Assembly: GCF_036884655.1 (NCBI RefSeq)
Contig: NC_088359.1
Span: 19,329,501-19,393,500, forward strand
From: Musa acuminata AAA Group
Lineage: Eukaryota > Streptophyta > Magnoliopsida > Zingiberales > Musaceae
Length of the DNA stretch: 64,000 bases
Reading direction: 5' to 3'
The notes beneath the pieces were generated by a model. That model ran no database searches. It saw only the letters and a program-made list of their open reading frames with translations, and had not been told where the DNA came from. Numbering within the stretch: the first letter of the stretch is position 1; each line of letters begins with the position of its first letter. This document shows positions 34,417-44,711 of the stretch, in pieces. A program made the translations under genes and the position numbers.

Positions 34417-36019
34417 TGTTAGGATCAAGAGTCGACACTAAGGGGTGGGTGAATTAGTGCAGTAGTAAAAACTATATCAATTTGAAAAACTTCGTATGAT
34501 AAAAATCGTTTCCGACGAAAAACCGATTTCGGAAACTTAACTTGAAAGCGTACATGATGAATTGAAGACAGTAAGCTATTAAAGAGGTTTGCAGTAAAGA
34601 TAAATTGCTCAAAGAAATGCAAACCAGATTTTAGAGTGGTTCGGTCAACGTGACCTACATCCACTTTCGGCTTCCTCCTCCAACGAGGTCATTGGCATCC
34701 ACTAGAGGCCTTCCTTCAATAGGCGAAGGTCAATCACCTTTTACACCCCTCTTCTCTTTTTACCGGGCTTAGGAGACAACCCTTACAAGCACTCACTTAC
34801 TCCTCTCTCAAACTAGTCTAACACTTAGAAGAGGAAGAGGAGATCACACAAGATTTTAGTAGCATTTCTTTCTTTTTAAACTCTCTGTGCTTGTGTGATT
34901 TAACAAGGGATGAGAGGGGTATTTATAAGCTTCAAGTTGATTCAAACTTAGAGCCTAAAACTTTCCCATCCCAAGTTCCCCGGGCACGGGCAGTACCACC
35001 GCCTAGTGTTAGTTTGAACTAACACTGCCCTGGGTGGTACCACCGCCCAGGTCTGGTGGTGCCACCACCTAGGGGGTAGTGCTAGGCGGTACCACCACCC
35101 AAACTAATAGTACCATCGCCTGGCACCCTGCCAGGGGTGGTACAACCACCCAGACTGGCGGTACCATCGCCTGACACAGTCTTGAAGACTATGCCACGAC
35201 GATGAGACTTCTTGGGGCACTGTTTGGGCCTCTTATTGGGCCCAATATAGTCCTTACATGGGCCTAGCTGGCCCCTAATTGGGATGGCCCAAATCCAAAC
35301 CAATTACGTGCTAACTACGATTCCTAAGACATTTGCTAAGCTAAACAAGTCCCTATGTCTATTCTTCCGACGAGCTTCCGGCGATCTTTCGATGAACTTC
35401 CAATACTCTCTCGGCAATGTTTCTGCAGACTCCCGGCAAGCTCCTAGACTTCATGATGATCTTTTTGGCGTGTTCCGAAGAGTTTCTCTAGCAAGCTCCG
35501 AGACTTCTCGACTGGTTCCTCCAGAACTTCCGACGAACTCTCGAACTCCCAACGTGATCTCGATCTTGACTCCGGGACTTTATTTTACTTCATGCCTTGC
35601 TATTGTAGTTAATCCTGCACATGTAAAACACACTTCGATCTAGACAATTAATACTAAGCATTAATCAAGTTGTCCAGCTTGTCATTGGTCTCTCGACGCT
35701 TCGTTTGATTCTTCGGCGCATTGTCCTCTCTTGCGACATATTGCCCAATCATCCAGTTGACTCCGTAACTCCAATATCCTTGGCATAATATCTGCTCTTC
35801 TTGGCCTGATGCCCAAATCCATAGCCCAAAGCCTTCTGTCTATATGTCGACCGATCCACCAGCCCGATGTCCAATCTTTTAACATGTTCTCCTAGCCCAA
35901 CATGATTTTTCCTGCATTAAATGTCTCATCATGATCAAAGCATCTTGCATCACTCAAAACGTAGATTAAAACATAAACACATATCGATTGATTTCATCAT
36001 CAAAATACGAGATTCAACA
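34417..36019 (-). repeat. 5' LTR of element 4 (1,603 bp)
   Basis: TGTTAGGATCAAGAGTCG...GATTCAACA. TATA box on the minus strand at 34920-34927, with the GGCGGTACCACC-type array at 34985-35180. Its 5' end directly abuts a plus-strand LTR of a related subfamily at 36020, creating a long inverted repeat. Confidence 0.9.
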
Positions 36020-36958
36020 AGAAGATTGGACGTCGAGCCGAAGGATCGGTCGACGTATCGATAGGAGGCTTTGGGCCATGAGTTCGGGCATCGGGCCAAG
36101 AAGAGCCGATATTGTGCCAAGGAAATCGGAGTTGCAGAGGTCAACTAGCCGATTGGGCAATAGGTCGTAAGAGAGGACGATGCGCCGAACAATCGGACGA
36201 GGCGTCGTTGAACCAATGACATGACAGACAATATTTGATTAGCTTAGTATTAATTGTCTAGATCAAAGTAGGTTTTATATGTGTAGGATTAACTACGATA
36301 GTAAGGCATAAAGCAAAATGAAGTCACGGAGTCAAGGATGCGATTTTGTTGGGAGTTCGAGAGTTCGTCGGAAGTCCAAACATTCGTCGGAAGTTCTACC
36401 GGAATTAATCGAGAAGTCTAGGAGCTTGACGAAGAAGCTCATCGGAACTCGCCAAGAAGATCATCATGAAGTCCAGGAGATTGCTAGGAGTCTATTGGAA
36501 CATTGTCGAAAGATCATCGGAAGTTCGCTGGAAGATCGCTAGAAGCTCATTGGAAAGAAACCTAGACTTACGGACTTATTTAGCTTAGTAAATATCTTAA
36601 AATTCATAGTTAGCACATAATTAGGATTATAATTATGCTAACCCAATTAGGGGATAGTTGGGCCCAAGTTTGGACTGTGTGGGGCCAAGAGAAAGGCTCA
36701 AACAGTGACCAAACAGGTAAAACCATCGTGGGATAGTCTCTAAGTATGTGTCAAGCGATGGTACCGTCAGTTTGTGTGGTGGTACCGCCTAGACACAGTC
36801 TTCTAGATTGTGGTACTACCAGACTGGGCGGTGGTACCGCCTAGTGTCAGACTGCAAGCGGTGGTACCGCCCAATGCAGGCGGTGGTATTTCCCATACCC
36901 TGAAATTTCGGGGGATTTGAATTTTGGCTCCATTTTTTAAGCCATTTGGGGTCTATAA

Positions 36959-38600
36959 TGTTGAATCTCATATTTTGATGATAAAATCAAATGATAAGTG
37001 TTGATGATTTGATCTATATTTTTAGTGAGGACGTCGAGCCGGAGAATCGGTCGATGTATCGATAGAAGGCTTCGGGCCATGGATTTGGGCATCAGGCCAA
37101 GAAGAGCAGATATAGTGTCAAGTATATCGGAGTTGCAGAGTCAACTGGCCGATTGGGCAATAGGCTGCAAGAGAGGACGATGCGCCGAAGAATCGAATGA
37201 AGCGTCGATGGACCAATGACATGCCGGACAACATGATTCAAGCTTAGTAATAATTGTCTAGATCGAAGTGTATTTTTACATGTGCAGGATTAACTATGAT
37301 TGCAAGGCATAAAACAAAATGTAGTCCTAGAGTCAAGAATGTGATTTCGTTGGGAGTTCGATAGTTTGTCGGAAGTCCAAACGTTCGTCGGAAGTTCTTC
37401 AGGAGCCAATCGAGAAGTCCTGGAGCTTGCCAGAAGAAGCTTGTCGGAACTCGCTAAGAAGATCATCGTGAAGTCTAGGAGCTTGCCAGAAGAAGCTCGT
37501 CGGAACTCGCTAAGAAGATCATCGTGAAGTCTAGGAGCTTGCCAGAAGTCCGTTGGAACATTGATGGGAGATCATCGGAAGTTTGTCGGAAGATCGCCGG
37601 AAGCTCCCCGGAAGAAACCAAGACCTAGGGACTTGTTTAGCTTAAGTATGCCTTAGATTTCGTAGTTAGTACGTAATTGAGATTGGATTTGGGCCAACTC
37701 AATTATGGGCTAGTTGGGCCCATGTAAGGACTATGTTGAGCCCAATGAAAAGCCCAAACAATGACCCAAGAGGCAGCATCGTCGTAGCATAATCTTCGAG
37801 ACTATATCAGGCGGTGGTACCACCCCTAACAGGGTGCCAAGCGGTGGTACCACCCAGTGGTAGGTTGCTAGGCGGTGGTACCACAAGACAGGGCAGTGGT
37901 ACCACCCAGTGCAGTGTTAGTGTCAGACGGACACTAGCAGTGGTATCGCCCAACATAGGCGGTTGTACCGCCCAAACCTAGGAAACACTAGATGAGATAT
38001 TTTTTGGCTCCAAGTTTGAATCAACTTGAAGCCTATAAATACCCCTCTCATCCCTAGTGATAAGACATAAGTATTGAGAGTAAAAAGAAAAGAAACTCTA
38101 TTGTAGTCTTGTGTGAAACTCCTCTCAAAGTTCTAAGTGTTAGAATAGTTTGAGAGAGGAGTGATTGGGGGTGTAAGGGTTATCTCCTAAACATGGTAAA
38201 AGGAGAAAGAGCTGTGAGAAGGAGGTTAATCTTTGCCTATAAAGGAATATCGATAGTGGATGCCGGTGGCCTCGATAGAAGATGAATCGGTGGAGTGGAT
38301 GTAGGTTATGATGTCCGAACCACTATAAAATTGGCGTGTTCTTCTTTGGTTTACATTTCTATATTTGATCAATTTACTTTACTACAAACCTCTTAACTTG
38401 CTTTACATCTACTATTCATCTTCCGTACGCTTTCAAGCTATTTTTACAAAATCGCTTTCAAGTTAACCTCTCTCCGAAATGGTTTTCGTCGAAATCAGTT
38501 TTTATTGTACGAAGGTTTTTTGAATTGACGAAAGTTTTTCACAGCACTAATTCAACGCCCCCCCCCCCCCCCCCCCTTAGTGCTGACTCTTTTCCTAACA
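36959..38600 (+). repeat. 5' LTR of element 5 (1,642 bp)
   Basis: TGTTGAATCTC...TTTCCTAACA. It holds a 56-bp tandem duplication (37426-37481 and 37482-37537), the palindrome array GGCGGTGGTACCACC (37807-37990), a TATA box at 38034-38041 and a 19-base C run near 38558-38576 just before the end. Confidence 0.9.
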
Positions 38601-38602
38601 AT

Positions 38603-38614
38603 TGGTATCAGAGT
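38603..38614 (+). other. Primer-binding site, element 5 (one mismatch)
   Basis: TGGTATCAGAGT two bases after the LTR, with the last C of the usual tRNA-Met complement changed to T. Confidence 0.8.
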
Positions 38615-38649
38615 CTCGTTTCCTCATTTGGTTTAACACCCAACGAGAA

Positions 38650-39576
38650 ATGACTCTTTTTGACTTTTAAGAGGGTCACTCTCACATTCGTCCTCCCTTG
38701 TTCAATGGGACAGACTACACTTATTGGAAAATTCGAATGAGAGTTTTTTTACTTTGATTGAATCTTGATTTATGGCATATAATCGAATCCGGTTTTCAAA
38801 AGTCATCTCTTTCAATGAACCATTGGAATTATTTTGAGAAGAAGGTTTTTTCTCTAAATGCAAAGGCTATGAATGCCTTATTTTGCACCTTAGATAAAAC
38901 AAAATTTAATCGGGTTTCTACATGCAAAATAGCATTCGATATATGGCACACTCTTGAAATCACACACGAAGACACAAGTAGTGTTAAGGATTCTAAAGTT
39001 AATTTTTTAATGCACGAATTTGAACTATTTCATATGAAATCAAGCGAAACCATTAGAGACATGTCCACCCATTTTGTGGATGTCGTCAATAGTTTAAAAG
39101 TTCTCGGTAAAAGTTTTTTAAATTTTGAACTTGTGAATAAAGTTTTGCGCTCACTTTCTAAAACTTGGGATTCAAAAGTAACCGCTATTCAAGAATAAAA
39201 AAACTTGAACTATTTTCCTCTCAAAGAATTAATAGGGTCTTTGATGGCCTATGAAATGACGTGCAATGTACGTGAAGAACTCAAGAACAACCTTCTAAAG
39301 AACAGGAAGGATTTTGGACTTAGAACAATTGAAGCCACTCGAGCATAAGCTGAGTGATGGTGAACTTTAACTCCTTATGAAATTTAAAAAGTTAATGAAA
39401 TAACAATAAAAAAATAAAAACAAACTTATGAAGAATACAAATGGGACGAAACAAGTGCATCCGAAGATGAGGAGCAAACCGATGAAGACAAGGTGGCAAA
39501 CTACGCCTTAACAGCTTTCGTCAACAAGGTAAACAATTCAAACGAAACTCTTTTAATTTATTTCAAAATTACATGA
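38650..39576 (+). pseudogene. gag: Copia gag of element 5, multiple stops
   Basis: The ATG at 38650 is in the family position, but codon 8 is a stop (MTLFDF*). The longest readable part, 38758-39198, has the UBN2 core with FELFHMKSSETIRDMSTHFVD. Further stops appear in the C-terminal part near 39196 and 39345. It ends FKIT at 39576. The junction word after the acidic tail is AAGGTAAAC. Confidence 0.85.
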
Positions 39577-41521
39577 TGTTTTTCATGAGTTAATTTTAAT
39601 TTAGTTTTAAAAAAATATTATTTTTCTTAAAAATTATATGTTTAATAAATGAAAATGTAAAAAATAGGAATCATGCTTATCTAGTAATTTTGAAAATAAT
39701 CATGAAAATTACATGTGTTATGATAAAGGAACAAAATGTTAGACTTAAATCATGCTAGATGTCTTAATGATAATGTGTTTCTTAATGATTTCCGTATTAC
39801 TTTTGACTGAAAACACTTTATGAAATCATGCTTGATGAAATAATATAATGATGCATATTGATAGTGCTTAATGAATTTATCTTTTGAATTTATACATGAT
39901 GATTCTTGAAATTTATGGATTATTGATTTTTATGATAATAAACGTGGCCTTTTCAATTTTAAACTATGATGTATGTTTTCATACGAAAAAAAAAAAAAAA
40001 AACTTGATCATCTTATATGAAATCAATCACTTAAAATGAAACACGTAAAAAGGAAAATATATCTTAATTAAAATATAATGATGACTTGAAATCATGCTTA
40101 ACAAGTTTATATTTCAAACTTATGCATGATAATTTTTGCGATCTTTTGAAAGTTCTTTTTTGGTGTTAATGAATGATACATGGATTTAAAAGAAAAGAAT
40201 ATTCATGTATGAAATCAACCAATAAGTTGAAACAAAAGGAGGAAAGCATTTTTTTTAAATTTTTTTTTTCTATCTTATCGATTTTTCACTAGGAGATCAA
40301 TAAAATCATTTGTGCCGTTTTGAATCTCTTGAAAGAAATGTTGAGATTTTGACGATCTAAATTTGAATAAGTTTTATCAAAATCATGATCTTGGTTTATT
40401 GAAATTACTTGAGATATATTTTTTAATCAAAATCTCTTCTTTAGACACATACGATTTTTCTTGGTATTTTACTAAAGAGTAGATTTTTCTATGTGAATCA
40501 TAAGATTTCTTTTGCATGAACTGAAATCTTTTTCTCCTACATTTCCTTTTACGATTTACTAAAGAGAATATATTTTTCAAAATTCATGAATTAAAATTTT
40601 ATTTGAATATCTTTTTCAAAATTTATGACTTAAAATTTTATTTGAATATCTTTTATTATTTGATCTCCTAAGATTTCTCTTTGAATATTTAAGAGGAGAT
40701 TTATCAAAATGAATCATGTCTTTTGGTATTCACATGATCTTATCTTTCATGATATGATTTTTTATCTTCGTATAATTCCTTGTATTCTTGAAGTATTTCT
40801 CATTACCTAATTCTTCTTGATATGAATGCATGAAATACTCATGATATTGTTTTGATGCTCGAAAATGATATAAATTTACTAGCTTATGAGTATTATGTAT
40901 GATATGATGATTGATTTATTTTTAGTATCGTGTATGGAGTAAGGATGATGTGTAATGTTTTAAAATTGTGCAAGTTTTAATTTGAAAATATTATGATGCA
41001 TAAACATATTGAAATACGATTGATACTTTACCTTTGTTATGTTTTAAAAATTATTTTAAAGGGAAATAGAGATACAAAATTATATTCTTCCCTTCTTTTT
41101 TACAATGACAAAGGGGGAGATAGCTAGCTTGCATACTTCAAGAAGAAGCAAAAAGCTTGCTCATCTCAATAGATGCAAAAATCTTGCCAACTTTATATGT
41201 GTAAAATTTGTTACTTTACATGATGTAAAATTTACTAGAGTTGCTAGCTTGTAATATAAAGAGAAGCAAAGAGTTGCTATCTCAAGAAGCAAAACATGCT
41301 AACTTGCACATCTAGCAAAATTTACGAACTTGTATATTTCAAGAAGCAAGAGTTGGTTTCTTGAACATCTCAAAATTACTAGCTTGCATGTTCTAAAATG
41401 TTATAAGATTCACTAGCTTGCATGATGATAAAACTGAAAATTATGTTTATTATGCAACGATTTGAACTTGTATGTTTAAACACTTGATAATTGAACTTCT
41501 CCTTTTTGTTGATGACAAAGA
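39577..41521 (+). other. AT-rich spacer of element 5
   Basis: No coding domain on either strand. A polypurine cassette is at 41095-41120 (TACAATGACAAAGGGGGAG), followed by AGCTAGCTTGC-rich sequence. A last cassette CTCCTTTTTGTTGATGACAAAG (41504-41521 and just upstream) is cut where its purine run should begin, at the junction with the truncated LTR. Confidence 0.7.
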
Positions 41522-42220
41522 CTAAGCGATAGTACCGTCAGATTGGGCGATGGTACCGTCCAGTGTAGTGTCAGTGTCAAACTGACATTAGTAGTGGTAC
41601 CGCCTGGACCTAGGAAACATGGGATGTGATATTTTTAGGCTCCAAGTTTGAATCAACTTGAAGCCTATAAATACCCCTCTCATCCCTAGTTAAAAGACAC
41701 AAGTATTCAAAGTAAAAAGGAAAGAAACTCTACTGTAATCTTATGTGAAACTCCTCTCAAAGTTCTAAGTGTTAGAATAGTTTAAGAGAGGAGTGAGTGA
41801 GGGTGTAAGGGATATCTCCTAAACCCGGTAAAATAAAAAAGAGTTGTAAGAAGGAGGTTGATCTTCGCCTATAAAGGAAAATCGATAGTGGGTGCCGGTG
41901 GCCTTGATGGAAGAGGAATCGATAGAGTAGATGTAGGTTACGACGATCGAACCACTATAAAATCGGCGTGTCCTTCTCTAGTTTGCATTTCTATATTTGA
42001 GCAATTTACTTTACTGTAAATCTCTTAACTTGCTTTACATCCACTATGCATCTTTCGTATGCTTTCAAGCTATCTTTATGAAAATATTTTCAAGTTAACC
42101 TCTCTGCGAAATGGTTTTCGTCGAAATTAGTTTTTATCATATGAAGGTTTTTGGAACCGATGAAGGTTTTCTACTATACTAATTCACCCCCCCATCTTAG
42201 TGCCAAATCTTTTCCTAACA
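41522..42220 (+). repeat. 3' LTR of element 5, 5'-truncated
   Basis: About 700 bp corresponding to the second half of 36959-38600. It starts inside the palindrome array and includes TATAAATACCCC near 41667, ending TTTCCTAACA. The missing first half and the polypurine run were removed by one deletion. Confidence 0.85.
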
Positions 42221-42755
42221 TATAAATACCCTAGCTATTCCTACATGGAGAAGCAAGAAAGTGAACAAAAACTCTATGTTTCTAGAGTTGAAAACCCTTA
42301 TAAAGTATAGAGTCCCTCCTCCTAAAGTTTACAGACCATTCTAAGGGAGAGTGTAAGGGAAGCTTTGTTAAAAAAGGGTATAAAGGGTCTCTCTTGAGCC
42401 TGCAAAAGAATAATAGAGTTGTAAGAAGGAGGTTAATCTTTCCCTATTAAAGGAAGATCGTTAGTGGATGCCGGTGGCCTCAATAGAAGGGGAATCGGTA
42501 GAGTGGATGTAGGTCATGGCGACTGAACCACTATAAAAACATGGTTTGCATTTCTATTCTTGCTATTTACCTTCACTGCAAACTACTTACTTGCTTTACT
42601 TCCATTATGCTTACGAATACGATTTCAAAGTTAATATCTCTCTAAAATGGTTTTCATCAAAATCGATTTTAATCGAACGAAGATTTTTAAACCGATGTAA
42701 TCTTTCTGCTACAATAATTCACCCCCCCTCTTAGTGCCGACTTATTCCTAATAAT

Positions 42756-42767
42756 TGGTATCAAAGC
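42756..42767 (+). other. Primer-binding site, element 6 (one mismatch)
   Basis: TGGTATCAAAGC; one G to A change from the tRNA-Met complement. Confidence 0.8.
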
Positions 42768-42802
42768 TACGTATTTCTCATTTGGTTTAACACCCAAGAG
42801 AA

Positions 42803-43746
42803 ATGACTCTTTTCGGCTTTCAAGATGGTCACTCTATCATTCGTCCTCCCTTGTTCAATGAGACGGACTACACATATTGGAAAACTCGAATGAGAGTTTT
42901 CTTGCTTTCATTGGATTTGAATTTATGGAATATTATCGAAAGAGGTTTTCGAAGGTCTTCTCTTCCAATGAACCATTGGAATGATTTGGAAAATAAGACT
43001 TTTTCTTTAAATGCTAGAGCTATGAATGCTCTATTTTACGCTTTAGACAAAAAAGAATTCAATCAAATTTCTATGTGCAAAACGACTTTCGATATTTGGC
43101 ACACTCTTGAAATCACACACGTAGGCACTACTAGAGTTAAAGATTCTAAAGTCAATCTTTTAATGCACGATTTTGAACTATTTCGAATGAAGTCGAGCGA
43201 AACCATTGTTGACATATACACCCGTTATACGGATGTCATCAATAGTTTAAAAGCATTTGGTAGAATTTTTTCAAATTTTGAACTTGTAAACAAAATTTTA
43301 CATTCTCTTAAAAAGAGTTGGGATCCGAAAGTAACCGTAATATAAGAGGCAAAAGATCTTAATAAATTTTCACTTGAAGAACTTTTTGGTTCATTGATGA
43401 CATATGAAATAGCACAGATGCACAAAACGAACTTGAGAACAACCTTCCAAAGAACATGAAGGATTTAGCACTTCGAATAAAAGAAGACCACTCGAGCATA
43501 AGCTCAAGTGATGATGAACTTGAACTCCTCACTATGAAATTTAAAAAGTTCATGAAACAAAAATTAAAGAACAAAAAGAACACAACTACTTGCTATGAAT
43601 GCAAGAAAAACGAAGCACTTTGGGATGAATCGAGCTCCTTCAAAAACGAGGAGAAAATCAACAAAGGTGAGGTGGCAAACTACGCCTTAACGACTTTCGA
43701 CGATGAGGTAATCAAAATGCCCTTAGTTTACTTTGAAATTATATAA
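42803..43746 (+). pseudogene. gag: Copia gag of element 6, stop and frameshift
   Basis: MTLFGFQDGHSIIRPPLFNETDYTYWKTR opens the first frame (42803-43345), which covers the DUF4219-like and UBN2 parts. It stops where relatives read Gln after VTVI. A frameshift near 43415 follows. The third part (43456-43746) has the acidic tail and a half knuckle CYECKKNEALWDE. The end PLVYFEII matches elements 1 and 4. Confidence 0.85.
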
Positions 43747-43935
43747 TGCTTTTCATGAATTATTAATTTAGTTTAAAAAATTATTTTTTTTTAAAATTAC
43801 ATGTTTAATAATGTAATGAAAATACAAAAATTATGATCATGATAGTAATTTTGAAAATGATAATAAAAATTACATGCTTTATGATAAAGGAATAAAATGT
43901 TAGATTTAAATCCAATGATAATCCTATGTATGTTT
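43747..43935 (+). other. Remnant of the element 6 spacer
   Basis: AT-rich sequence alignable with the start of the element 5 spacer (39577-39770). It ends at the next LTR without a polypurine tract, so most of the spacer is deleted or was displaced. Confidence 0.6.
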
Positions 43936-44711
43936 TGTTGAATCTCAGATTTTGATGATGAAACTAATTGATAAGTATTTATGTTTTAATATGTGTTTTG
44001 AGGGACGTAGGATGCTTCGATCAGGATGAGACAATTAAAGCAGAAAGAATCATGTTGTGTTGGAGAAAAACATGTCAAAAGATTGGACGTCGAGCCAGTG
44101 GATCGGTCGACGTATGACACAGTCTCGGAGTCCGCTGGAACATTGCCAAGAGATCGACCCAAACAGGTGAAATCATCGTGGCACAATCTCCAAGACTATG
44201 TCAGGTAGTGGCACCATAAGTCTAGGTGGTGGTGTCATGACCTGAGTCTGATGAGCCAACTGGCCAATAACTTCATTTTGGTCCCCAACGGCGAACCAAA
44301 ATGCTTAAGCGAGAGTTAACCCAGATCGAACCCTAGGTAGCCCTTTCCTACTCGAGCCCTCTCAACTTGCCCAAATGCTAGGTCGGCTCTGATACCAAAT
44401 GTCACAACCCGAGTCTAATGAGCCAACTAGCCAATAACTCCATTTTGGTCCTCAACGGCGGACCAACATGCTTAAGCGGGAGTTAACATAGTACACTCAT
44501 CAGGCCCTTATAAGCTAATCATACACATTGCCCACTTCCGATGTGGGACTAATGGGATGTTACAATATCCCCACTTAGTGGTGGCTCCACGCCGTGATGA
44601 GTTCTCGACTCCATCCACGGGTAGCCCTTTCCTACTCGAGCCCTCTCACCCTGCCCAAATGCTAGGTCGGCTCTGATACCAAATGTCACGACCCGAGTCT
44701 GATGAGCCAAC

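Larger units (their letters stand above)
19629..36019 (-). mobile_element. Element 4: gag-only Sirevirus-like retrotransposon, heavily nested
   Basis: The 3' LTR is in three pieces (19629-19987, 21483-22200, 27754-27988), then polypurine tract, spacer, gag (33428-34366), primer-binding site and 5' LTR (34417-36019). Insertions are a solo Copia LTR, a full-length Gypsy and a LINE, all with visible target duplications. About 235 bp of the outer 3' LTR end is missing at the junction with element 2 at 19628/19629. No pol domain is found. Confidence 0.85.
36959..42220 (+). mobile_element. Element 5: gag-only Sirevirus-like retrotransposon (5,262 bp)
   Basis: 5' LTR 36959-38600, primer-binding site, broken gag, AT-rich spacer and a 5'-truncated 3' LTR (41522-42220). 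It is flanked by a perfect TATAA duplication. The size is complete apart from the LTR truncation, and no RT, integrase or protease is present. It shows that gag-only elements of this type transposed as units with proper target duplications. Confidence 0.9.
36020..42753 (+). repeat. 5' LTR of element 6 (36020-36958 and 42221-42753), split by element 5
   Basis: Plus-strand Sirevirus-like LTR. The first about 135-160 bp are missing: it starts at AGAAGATTGGACGTCGAGCC. The palindrome array is at 36770-36890. Element 5 sits exactly in the TATA box, with TATAA duplicated at 36954-36958 and 42221-42225. The LTR ends TTCCTAATA, where the usual terminal ACA has mutated, just before the primer-binding site at 42756. 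Confidence 0.85.

Noticed and set aside
36318..36542. Small ORFs rich in Arg/Ser in LTRs (also 3745-4065, 13001-13324, 55066-55470)
   Set aside because: The same DNA occurs in every Sirevirus-like LTR with no conserved frame; they are by-products of the TCGTCGGAAGTTC-rich segment.
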